This document shows positions 56,343 through 64,000 of a stretch of DNA of 64,000 nucleotides, one piece after another. Source of the stretch: Chinchilla lanigera (taxonomy: Eukaryota; Chordata; Mammalia; Rodentia; Chinchillidae); NCBI RefSeq assembly GCF_000276665.1, contig NW_004955423.1, positions 1,228,998-1,292,997 on the forward strand. Direction: 5' to 3'. The notes under the pieces were generated by a model. It had not been told where the DNA came from, did no database searches, and saw only the letters and a program-made list of their open reading frames with translations. Made by a program: the position numbers and the translations under genes. How positions within the stretch are numbered: position 1 is the first letter of the stretch; every line of letters starts with the position of its first letter.

Positions 56343-56478
56343 AACCAGGCATGGTGGCACACATGTGTAATCCTAGTACTTGGGAGGCTGAGGCAGGAGG
56401 ATCACTGTGAGTTCAAGGCCAGCCCGGGCTACAAAGTAAGTTCAAGGCCAGCCTAAACTGCATAGCAAAACCCTGTCT

Positions 56479-56512
<34 letters not shown>

Positions 56513-56513
56513 A
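56343..56513 (+). repeat. B1 SINE with long A-tail
   Basis: aaccaggcatggtggcacac, duplicated core, ccctgtctc followed by about 33 A. Confidence 0.95.
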
Positions 56514-56678
56514 ACCCAAAGCTGATAAATGTCCTAGTAGATAGATTTACTAGTAGATAGATCTACTAGTAAAAATTGTAAAAAATTTTCCACAGGGCAA
56601 CTCTGCAACTAACTCAAAAATTTACAAATGAATAACAAATCCTTTTAACTAAACATGATAAATTTCAAGTAGAATGCA

Positions 56679-56776
56679 GGGGCTGGGGGTTTAGCTCAGT
56701 GGCACAGCACCCGCCTGGCAAGCACAAGGTCGTGAGTTCAATTCCCGGTACCGGAAACAAACAAACAAACAAAAAT
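56679..56776 (+). repeat. ID-type SINE
   Basis: ggggctgggggtttagctca with a (CAAA)n tail; TAGAATGCA at 56670-56678 recurs at 56790-56798. Confidence 0.92.
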
Positions 56777-56870
56777 GTAGTTCTTAAAATAGAATGCAAT
56801 ATGTTTTATTTCAAGTGACATGAATTTTGAATCTAATTAAGTACTGTTAATTTTGCCTAAAAAGCATTTG

Positions 56871-56995
56871 CTGAGGCAGGAGGATCAAGTTCAAGACCAG
56901 TCTGGGAAACTTAGACCCTGTCTCAAAAATTAAAAAGGGCTGGAAATGAAGCTGGGCACCAAGGTCCTAGGTTCAACCCAACAATCAGCAGTACT
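56871..56995 (+). repeat. 5'-truncated B1-ID dimer SINE
   Basis: gctgaggcaggaggatcaag ... accctgtctcaaaaattaaa, then gggctggaaatgaagctggg and ggttcaaccca. Confidence 0.82.
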
Positions 56996-57357
56996 GAATG
57001 TATATGGTACAAAGCATTTGCAGCAAACAGAACTAGAAAACCTACTTCTGTAAACTCCATTTATTCATTCTTTGCTTTCCTTCAGCAAACGTTTCCTGGG
57101 TGTCATATTCTTAGCTAGGCTCTGGCAATATGGAAGGATGGGATAATAAACAGAAAGGGTAAAGTTTATTGCCTATTGCCTGAAGAAATAACACCAAAGG
57201 AAGAAAAAAATCGCACAGATAATATGAAAAAAGTAATTTAACTTTATAAAGCAATTGAGAGTTATAGTAATCTATTTGAAGAACTATTAAAGCCATTAAA
57301 ATGCTTGTGAAGATTAAATATGAATATGGTACTTTTTCTTTAGTATTTTTTGTTTGT

Positions 57358-57446
57358 TTTGTTTTGTTTTTTGGTGCCAGGAATTTAACTCAGGACCTTC
57401 ACTTGCCAGGCAGGCGCTTGTGCTGCTGAGCTATATCCACGGCCCT
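57358..57446 (-). repeat. ID-type SINE
   Basis: Minus strand: agggccgtggatatagctca ... gtcctgagttaaattcctgg. Confidence 0.88.
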
Positions 57447-57449
57447 TCC

Positions 57450-57695
57450 TTTAGTATTACAGCAAAATAAATCTTTGTTCTTAGAATTACATATAAATAC
57501 ATATAAGCACAAATATAGGTACAATAGAAATGCAAAAATTAACATAGGTGTGTTGGATTAAAAGAGATTATTGGTGATTTATTTTTCCTTAATTCAAAAA
57601 AATTTTATATTAATTTTTTAAACTGTTATATTTATTTTAAAATATTAGCAAACAATGAAAAATATTATTTCTACTGATTTATAAATATATCCCTT
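57450..57695. other. AT-rich unique sequence
   Basis: No feature seen. Confidence 0.4.
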
Positions 57696-57699
57696 CTTA

Positions 57700-57830
57700 G
57701 CTGGGTGTGATGGTGCACGCCTATAATCCCAGCACTTGGGAAGCTGAAGTGGGAGGCCAGCCTGGATTACAACGTGAGTTCAAGGCCAGCCTGAACTGCA
57801 CAGTGAAACCTTATCTCAAAAAAAAAAGGG
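57700..57830 (+). repeat. B1 SINE
   Basis: agctgggtgtgatggtgcac, a shortened first core copy, gtgaaaccttatctcaaaaa. Confidence 0.9.
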
Positions 57831-57834
57831 GGTC

Positions 57835-58495
57835 CCTTCTTGATATTCACAATAGGACCTATAAAATCAAGCCTTGAATTTTAGATTTTTTTTTTAACCA
57901 GCAAAGCTCTCAAATTGGTCATCTTCATGTAAACTTTAACCCACAGGTATTGTTAGCAGTTATTTATTGCCACAAAAATGTTGTCTAAGGAGCTACACCA
58001 AAGGTCAGTGAACTAAAACAATAAGTCATATTATGTCGTAGGAGTCTATGCATTTGTTGGGTAGGTCTTCTGGAATATTTTCTGAGTCAGCTATGGGTTG
58101 GGTCGGTAGCTTTATTGATTTTGGCTGAACTCACATGTGTGGGGGACCAGCTGGCTATCATCAGATCTAGAAAGGCCTTGGTTCTTTTCCACTGGCTCAC
58201 ATTTTTCTAGCAGGTATGCTTGCGTGTTTTCATGATGAAGCAAAAAGTATTTACCTGTTTATTTATTTACTTAGCAGGTCACCTATGTCTAGGTACCATA
58301 AAAAAGATGGGAGACACAAAGTCTCATGGGAGGTTTCCCCATTGACAAATTTTCCACGAAACAGGCAAATTAACCAAGATGACACTGCAAAAAACAAAAC
58401 CAAACAAAGATGACACAGTACAGTATGGCTAATTACCATGATTATGGTGTGACAGGTCCTATAGGCACAATATCAAAGCATGTAAGTATGTGGTA
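57835..58495. other. Unique sequence
   Basis: Old-repeat-like in 57955-58210 (tattgccacaaaaatgttgt, atgggttgggtcggtagctt), unassigned. No gene. Confidence 0.35.
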
Positions 58496-58497
58496 TG

Positions 58498-58672
58498 CTA
58501 TGGTTTAGATACGGTTTGAGTGCCCCTCAAAGCTTCATATGTTGAAATTTAATCCATTATGGGGTATTAGAAGGGTATAAATGTAATCCAATTGTGGTGT
58601 TTAGAGGTGAGGCCTTTGGAAAGTGATTAGAATCAAAATGCTTGAATCATGGTGGCTTTATAGGAAGAGGGG
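58498..58672 (+). mobile_element. MaLR-like LTR 5' fragment
   Basis: ctatggtttagatacggttt, gcttcatatgttgaaattta, gaggtgaggcctttggaaag and gaatcatggtggc follow the start of a MaLR LTR; truncated by the next B1. Confidence 0.65.
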
Positions 58673-58675
58673 AGA

Positions 58676-58790
58676 AGCTGAGCATGGTTGTGCACACCCA
58701 TAATCTGGGAACTCAGGAGGCTGAGACAGGAGGATTTTACATTCCACTCCAGCCTGGACCACATAGTGAGACTTTGTCTCTAAATAAATA
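58676..58790 (+). repeat. B1 SINE
   Basis: ctgagcatggttgtgcacac, ggaggctgagacaggaggat, agactttgtctctaaataaa. Confidence 0.85.
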
Positions 58791-58892
58791 AATTTATGTC
58801 TTTATACAATTTATACCTTCAGTATTAAAAATGATGGTGTAAAGTTGCAATACATACAAGTGTCTTGTAAGAATAATACAGACAATTTAAAA

Positions 58893-59062
58893 TAGCGGTC
58901 AGGCATGGTGAGTCATGCCTATAATCCCAGCATTCAAGAGGCTGAGGCAGGAGGAACACTGCAAGTTTGAAGCCACATTGGGCTACAATAGTGAGTTCAA
59001 GGCCAGCCTGAACTACATAGTGAGACCTTGTCTCAATAATGATAAAGTAATAATAATAATAC
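58893..59062 (+). repeat. B1 SINE
   Basis: cggtcaggcatggtgagtca, duplicated core, gagaccttgtctcaataatg. Confidence 0.92.
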
Positions 59063-59064
59063 AG

Positions 59065-59830
59065 AAGGAAAGGCTCTGAAAAGATAAAAACTAAAAAGAA
59101 ATTTAATATATGAAAAGACTATATGATAGAGCTAGATTATGAGTAACGCACAGAGGTAGTGCATTAGAACTGGCTGATCTTCACAATCATTTTATTTTGA
59201 ATAAAATGGCATTGAATGCATTGGCAGTGAGCAGCACTCTTTTTGACATATCTCTCTTAGGAGAACATGTTCATATTTACTTTCTTCATGGCACTCCTCT
59301 TTTTGAAATTCTGTGTTGAAATACACTGACGTGGGCGTTCCCTTTTTAAATGTTTTGCCTTGCTTCTAGTCATTTGGGTATGCAGAAATGCATTCCACAT
59401 TCACTCATTTACAGACCATGGATTTGATGGGAGTGGTACTGGTGATCTAATAGTAACACTGTTGTGTATATGTCTTTTATACACATAAACATTTTTTGGC
59501 CAATCAGAAACTTTGCTGGCTTCTTCAGGAAAATGGTGGCTTTAATTCATTAACATCTCCTGGAAAATGATCAACTGGAAAGAATATTAATGAAGACAAA
59601 TGACAGATTTTTAAATTGAAGTTTTCCTTGTTGCCATATTGTGTGGCTTGTCTCACCAATTCAGCCTTCCACTCTTTTTATATAGTCTTTTTACCCTCAC
59701 AGGAAATTTCAGCTTTCAGGATCTCAACATTCAGAATTTAAATTTTCCAGGATTATGATTTCCTAGACTCTATACTGCAGACATTTTATCTTTCAGGATT
59801 TCAATATACAAGGAGTGATCAAAATATGCA
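59065..59830. other. Unique sequence
   Basis: No gene or clear repeat. Confidence 0.4.
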
Positions 59831-59831
59831 C

Positions 59832-59944
59832 CAAATGCCAGGCATTGTGGTGCAACCCTGTAATTCCAGTACTGAGGCAGTAGGCCAGCCTGGGTTATGT
59901 AGTGAGTGCAAGACCAGTCCAAACTACACAGCAAGACCCCCCAC

Positions 59945-59993
<49 letters not shown>

Positions 59994-60070
59994 GATAGAT
60001 AGAGATACATCTATATCTATATCTACACACACACACACATAATAGTGTAATTTTTATCTGGCCACTTTCT

Positions 60071-60112
<42 letters not shown>
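59832..60112 (+). repeat. B1 SINE followed by compound microsatellite
   Basis: B1 (59832-59944) is followed by (CT)n, (TA)n, (GATA)n, TATC units and (CA)n to 60039, then a separate (TC)n at 60074-60112 that abuts the next, inverted B1. Confidence 0.92.
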
Positions 60113-60115
<3 letters not shown>

Positions 60116-60221
60116 GAGACAGGGTCTCACTATGCAGTTCAGGCAGGCCTTGATCTCACCGCAATCCTCTTGCCTCAGCCTCCCAAGTGCTGGGATTACA
60201 GGCGTGTGCCACCGTGCCCAC
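60112..60221 (-). repeat. B1 SINE
   Basis: tttttgagacagggtctcac, ccaagtgctgggattacagg; inverted relative to the B1 at 59832. Confidence 0.93.
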
Positions 60222-60223
60222 TT

Positions 60224-60275
60224 TTCTTGCCACTTTCTGAAGCAGTTCTGGAAGCCTTCTTTCATAAGGATTAAA
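60224..60275 (-). mobile_element. Short mariner fragment
   Basis: cttgccactttctgaagcag and ttctggaagccttctttcat match the corresponding stretch of the mariner copy at 38380-38410. Confidence 0.5.
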
Positions 60276-60463
60276 CCATAAGATGAAAAGAGCAATGTGA
60301 CATACATAGGCCTCCTTTGGCTCAGATTATAAACACTAAGACCTACACATGGGAACATAGTGGTGATTGTGAAGCAGCCTGGAACAATCACAAGTAAAGA
60401 CCACAAGATAAGGAACAGGACTGAAATCAGGAAAACTTCCACAGGTAAGACCATCACCTCGTT

Positions 60464-60625
60464 TGCTTTTCTTCCTTCCTTCTCTCCTTCCTTTCTTTCT
60501 TTTTCTTTTTCCCTTCTCTCCTTCCTTCCTTCCTTGTTTCCTTCCTTGTTTCCTTCCTTCCTTCCTTCCTTCCTTCCTTCCTTCCTTCCTTCCTTCCTTT
60601 CCTTCCTTCTTTCCTTCCTTCCTTC
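60464..60625 (+). repeat. CCTT tetranucleotide microsatellite
   Basis: Long pyrimidine tract of CTTC units with a few interruptions. Confidence 0.95.
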
Positions 60626-60629
60626 GTGT

Positions 60630-61700
60630 GCTACTGGGGATTGAATTCACCTAGGTTTCTTAAGGCTCCATATAAAATTTGGATGTTACAAGTGGAGTGA
60701 GTTAAGCAGGAGACTCTTTTTGCAGAACAGGAAGTTAGAGTAGGTGAAATAAGAAGAGATCCATGAGAGACATACAGAGATGAAGCAGTAATATTCTTTT
60801 GTTGTTTTTCTCTTTTCTTTTTGTTTTATTTGTTAGGTAGTACACTTAACTGTAAAAAGCATGATCACAGGGAAGGAAGTGAGAAACACTTTTAAAAATT
60901 ATCCTCAAGTGCTGATTTGGAGAACAGCCATACTTTATAATATGGCCAGGAGATAAAATCAAATTTGTCTCTCAAGAGGGGATAATAAGCCTTTTCTCAG
61001 GCTGAATTCCCCAGCCACCTGGCTTGTTTTCACCACTGTAAATGAGCACTGGGAAAAGCACAGGCATTAGAGAGTCTGCCCGAACAATTCACCTGCCAGT
61101 TTCTAGATAATCATAATGCAGCTCTTTTTACAGTCAGGCTCATGCACAGGGCTTAATCCTGATTGTTGATAGCATGTATTATGTTTAACATGTATCAAAT
61201 GCACCAGATATGTCTCAAAGTGTCTTCTTACTCTGAGGGGAAGGAGAGTGAGTTACATTTATCAGTCTTTGCAATGGCCTAATATAAAATTCTGCAGATT
61301 TTCTCTTGTATATTCAGTTATGTAATTTGATCTAAATTATTGTCGTAGTTAGGGCCAACATTTACCACAGTGAAGTGGTACATGGCTTAACTGACCAATT
61401 ATAGTATTTTCAGGAGCAATCCAATGGTAGGTGACTTAATTGTGGCTAAATTATAGGTGAAGTGGTTGAGAAAGTCATTGTTCCTAAGTAAATCCCAGCT
61501 TACTGTGTTCACCATCAAATCTATCATCTTTTACTAAAATTAAAATTAGGATCATTACTTAGACCAGAATTATGTATTTTTGTGATTTTTTTCTAGCTGG
61601 TTTGGGAGAAAAGGTCAACTTATAATGATAAATCCATCTTTTACACAGATGGTTTTCTATATGTTTGCAGCTTCAACGTAAATAACAAAATGTATTCCTT
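60630..61700. other. Unique intergenic sequence
   Basis: A 1-kb stretch without visible SINEs, genes or strong repeats. Confidence 0.45.
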
Positions 61701-61704
61701 TTTC

Positions 61705-61785
61705 TTCTTTTTTGGTATCATTGAACTTTGGGGATTTGTGCATTCTACACAAGTAATCTACCACTGAGCTATACCTCTAGCCTTT
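61705..61785 (-). repeat. Old ID-like SINE
   Basis: Minus strand: aggctagaggtatagctcag ... aaagttcaatgatacc. Confidence 0.7.
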
Positions 61786-62055
61786 CGTTTCAGTTTTATG
61801 GTGCAATTATCTACATTGTTTTGGACAAACATGAAACTACATTTGTTTGAGCACTGGTCACATACAGTTATGTATGTATATCATATGTTGAGCACTTTAA
61901 ATTTATAAATAACTCACTTCTGATTATATATATATGCATTTATCCCTATGTCACCTATAACTTATTAAGACTACCTTATTGGCTTATTGTGCCAAATATT
62001 ATCATAAAATATATGCCATTATACTCCAGATATGTAGCAATAGAAATTTAGATTA

Positions 62056-62255
62056 GTATAGTGGTATATGCATATGCTCTCAAAATTCTAGGAAGCTGAG
62101 GCAGATGGGTTGCAAGTTCAAGCCCAACCTGGGCAATTTAGCAACTTAGTGAGACCCTGTCTCAAAAAAAGAAGAAGAAGAAGAAAAAGAAATAAAAGAG
62201 CTGTGCATGTAGTTCAGTGTGATGCCCTGGGTTCAACCCTCAGTTCAAGGGGGAA
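62056..62255 (+). repeat. B1-ID dimer SINE
   Basis: B1 part tatagtggtatatgcatatg ... gagaccctgtctcaaaaaaa, a (GAA)n joint, ID part gagctgtgcatgtagttcag ... gttcaaccctcagtt. Confidence 0.82.
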
Positions 62256-62479
62256 AAAAAACTCATAAGTATACGTTAGCCATGCCATTGTTATAAAATA
62301 TTTACAAATTTTGTGATTTAAATTGTTATTCATTATTTCTCTGACATTTTAATTGATATCTCTTTACCCACTTACACAGCTTCAGATTAAAAACAGCTCT
62401 AGAAGAAGTTTCAGAGAAATGGTTAGATCTATAAAACATCTTTATGTTTTCTTATTAACATTCAATGTTATTCAGATCC

Positions 62480-63100
62480 AAGTAGAGAGATGATAAAAAT
62501 GTCCTTCATTATCAATGAAGAAAGTAGAGTACAAATTATACAGTAAACGAAGGGGCCACTGACCAATTGTATTGAGGAAAAAAAATACACCATATGTCAA
62601 AATAAATTCCTGGTAGATTAAAGATGTTGATAAAAGAATGAAACCATAGACTTAGTAGAAGAAAACATGAGGAAATAGTGGAGAGTGGGGATTATGTTAC
62701 ATGAAACATAAAGCAAAAGACAGGATTTTTTAAAAATATGGAATGCTAAATGAATTTACGTGCTATCCTTGCACAGGGTGCTAATGACAGGGGTCGTGCT
62801 AATGTTTTCTGTATTGTTCTAACTTTATTATATGTGCTACCAAAGCAAGAACAAAAGACTGATTTTTAAAATGCCTAAAAAGCTAAAACCTGTGCTTCAG
62901 AAATCACTAAACAATAAAGGGCTGATGCCAAACTGAAAGGAATGAAAAACCAATTGGTTAAGTCTTGCAAACCAAAAGGAAAAGATAAATAGACACACCT
63001 AAAAGTGAGCAAAAGAATTCTACAGATAAGTCAGAAAAAAATGAATAGAAAATCAATAAAGATAATTTTTTCATTTTCATCAACAATTTAAAAATGTAAA
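62480..63100 (+). mobile_element. Ancient L1 ORF2 fragment
   Basis: Pieces such as cctggtagattaaagatgtt, catagacttagtagaagaaa and, after the U6 insertion, gggctgatgccaaactgaaa resemble degenerate ORF2 C-terminal sequence. Confidence 0.5.
62733..62852 (-). pseudogene. U6 snRNA pseudogene
   Basis: The minus strand runs from gttcttgctttggtagcaca (U6 5' end) through the tail ending in ccatattttt. It carries many substitutions and a partial duplication of the segment around gtgctaat near 62785-62812. With these changes it cannot be a working spliceosomal U6. It interrupts an old L1. Confidence 0.85.
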
Positions 63101-63101
63101 T

Positions 63102-63246
63102 TGCTGGCCGTGGTGGCTTCCACCTCTAATCCCAGCACTTGGGAGGCTGAGGCAGGATGATCTCGGAGAGTTCTAGGCCAGCCTGGGCTATACAGTAAGT
63201 TCAAGGCCGGCCCAAAAACCTGTCTCAAAAGAACAAAAAAAAAAAT
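63102..63246 (+). repeat. B1 SINE
   Basis: tgctggccgtggtggcttcc, ttgggaggctgaggcaggat, aaaacctgtctcaaaag. Confidence 0.92.
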
Positions 63247-63333
63247 TGAAAACCATTTTTGTTTATCTGGTAAGGATTATATGATAGGATGATATCCAGT
63301 ATAAGGGAAGGTACTACATCTAATTACAAGAGT

Positions 63334-63459
63334 TCTTTTTTTTTTTTTTTTTAAATAGGATCTCACTATGTAGTTCAGGCTGGCCTTGAACTCACTGAGA
63401 TCCTCCTCCCTCAGTCTCTGGAGTGCTGGGATTACAGGCATGTGCCACCACACTGGCTA
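63334..63459 (-). repeat. B1 SINE
   Basis: Poly-T, taggatctcactatgtagtt, gctggccttgaactcactga, gctgggattacaggcatgtg. Confidence 0.92.
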
Positions 63460-63489
63460 GGAGAGCTCTTTTGTTGTAGTGTGTGACTG

Positions 63490-63845
63490 TAGTGGCATAG
63501 AGAATGAAAGATTACTCAGAGATGAGACTTAGTTTAATCACTGAGAGCCCAGAGAGACTATCTTATCCAAGAGCACCCAGCCATAGGTGCTACTCTCAGG
63601 AGTAGCACTGAACCCAGTAACTCTCTGGATTTTATGTAGAATATCAGTGTAAGAGAAAAAAAGCAGAAGAAAAGCAGTTTGGGCAAGGAACTGTCTCAAG
63701 GCTAGGCAGTTCTCTTGGGGAAAGGGGAAGGACAAAGACCAGACACAGCCTGTTTTCCTAAGCTAAATGTTTTGTTTTTCAGCCATTTATTTTTTACAGA
63801 GCCTGTGTGCTTTGCCCCACACTTTACACATTCATTCACTCCTTA
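63490..63845 (-). mobile_element. Unclassified LTR-like repeat, copy 2
   Basis: Inverted relative to copy 1 at 10780-11325. Shared blocks include tactcaga, agtttaatcactgagag, gtaactctctgg, ctgtctcaaggctaggcagt and tgtgtgctttgccccac. The roughly 45-bp units are mostly missing here. Confidence 0.6.
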
Positions 63846-63945
63846 GCCAAGTCCCCCACACTGCTTGAAAAAATGTGTACCCTTTATAACCAGCAATTCA
63901 CTTCAAAACTAACACTAAGGAAATCTATGCTAACAAAATAATGCT

Positions 63946-64000
63946 GGGGCTGGGGATTTAGCTCAGCGGCAAAAGCGCCTGCCTGGCAAGCGCAAGGTCG
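63946..64000 (+). repeat. ID-type SINE, cut by the window end
   Basis: ggggctggggatttagctca and cggcaaaagcgcctgcctgg, identical over the visible part to the youngest copies. Confidence 0.95.

Noticed and set aside
60336..60654. Lys/Glu/Gly-rich and Leu/Pro/Ser-rich frames
   Set aside because: Pure translation of the CCTT microsatellite.
1..64000. tRNA genes at each ID-like element
   Set aside because: The bodies have A- and B-box-like sequence but lack a complete cloverleaf and end in A-rich tails with target duplications; they are SINEs.
1..64000. CRISPR arrays, operons, phage or other prokaryotic systems
   Set aside because: No regularly spaced repeats or compact gene arrays; the window is a spliced, SINE-rich mammalian locus.

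Overview
This window is nuclear DNA of a mammal, almost certainly a rodent. It is AT-rich and spliced, and it is dominated by interspersed repeats. The SINEs are diagnostic: monomeric 7SL-derived B1-like elements with an internal duplication, a young tRNA-derived ID-type SINE of about 75 bp plus an A-rich tail, and older B1-ID dimers. These dimers are known from non-muroid rodents such as squirrels, dormice, beaver and kangaroo rats. The species cannot be fixed by eye; a beaver-like or other non-mouse-related rodent is my weak guess. A run of exactly 100 N (51233-51332) marks an assembly gap inside a TA microsatellite.

One protein-coding gene is supported: DR1 (NC2-beta, the TBP-binding transcription repressor), on the minus strand. 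Its three coding exons lie at 51949-52168, 42756-42919 and 35527-35673. With consensus GT-AG junctions and correct phase they join into 176 codons plus stop. Its CpG-island promoter and leader occupy roughly 51900-53200. A SINE-free, AT-rich block at 33656-35526 is the likely 3' UTR, ending at an AATAAA on the minus strand. Introns 1 and 2 (9.0 and 7.1 kb) contain SINEs and several DNA-transposon relics. From human synteny as I remember it, CCDC18 would lie beyond the right edge and FNBP1L beyond the left edge; neither is visible here.

Left of DR1 (1-33.6 kb) is gene-free repeat territory. It holds an old plus-strand L1 (about 2.0-3.6 kb); a decayed minus-strand piggyBac transposase with a duplicated 3' module (about 5.0-8.1 kb); a MaLR-like LTR (9.0-9.4 kb); a minus-strand L1 (9.5-12.2 kb) broken by an unclassified LTR-like repeat; and a near-full-length plus-strand L1 (12882-18808) framed by a 35-bp target duplication. 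Further right are a solo ERV LTR (19039-19467) that split a B1, a MaLR LTR with internal sequence (about 19.67-21.18 kb), a palindromic mariner remnant (25952-26362), a Tigger relic, a MER5A-like hAT relic, and an ID SINE joined to a tRNA-Thr-like 5' half (29410-29544).

Right of DR1 (53.2-64 kb) are a minus-strand L1 3' end next to the promoter, many SINEs, compound microsatellites, a U6 snRNA pseudogene inside an old L1 and a second copy of the unclassified LTR-like repeat. No CRISPR array, operon or other prokaryotic system exists here. The sequence gives no evidence of a new gene system; the unusual content is transposon archaeology and the DR1 promoter.
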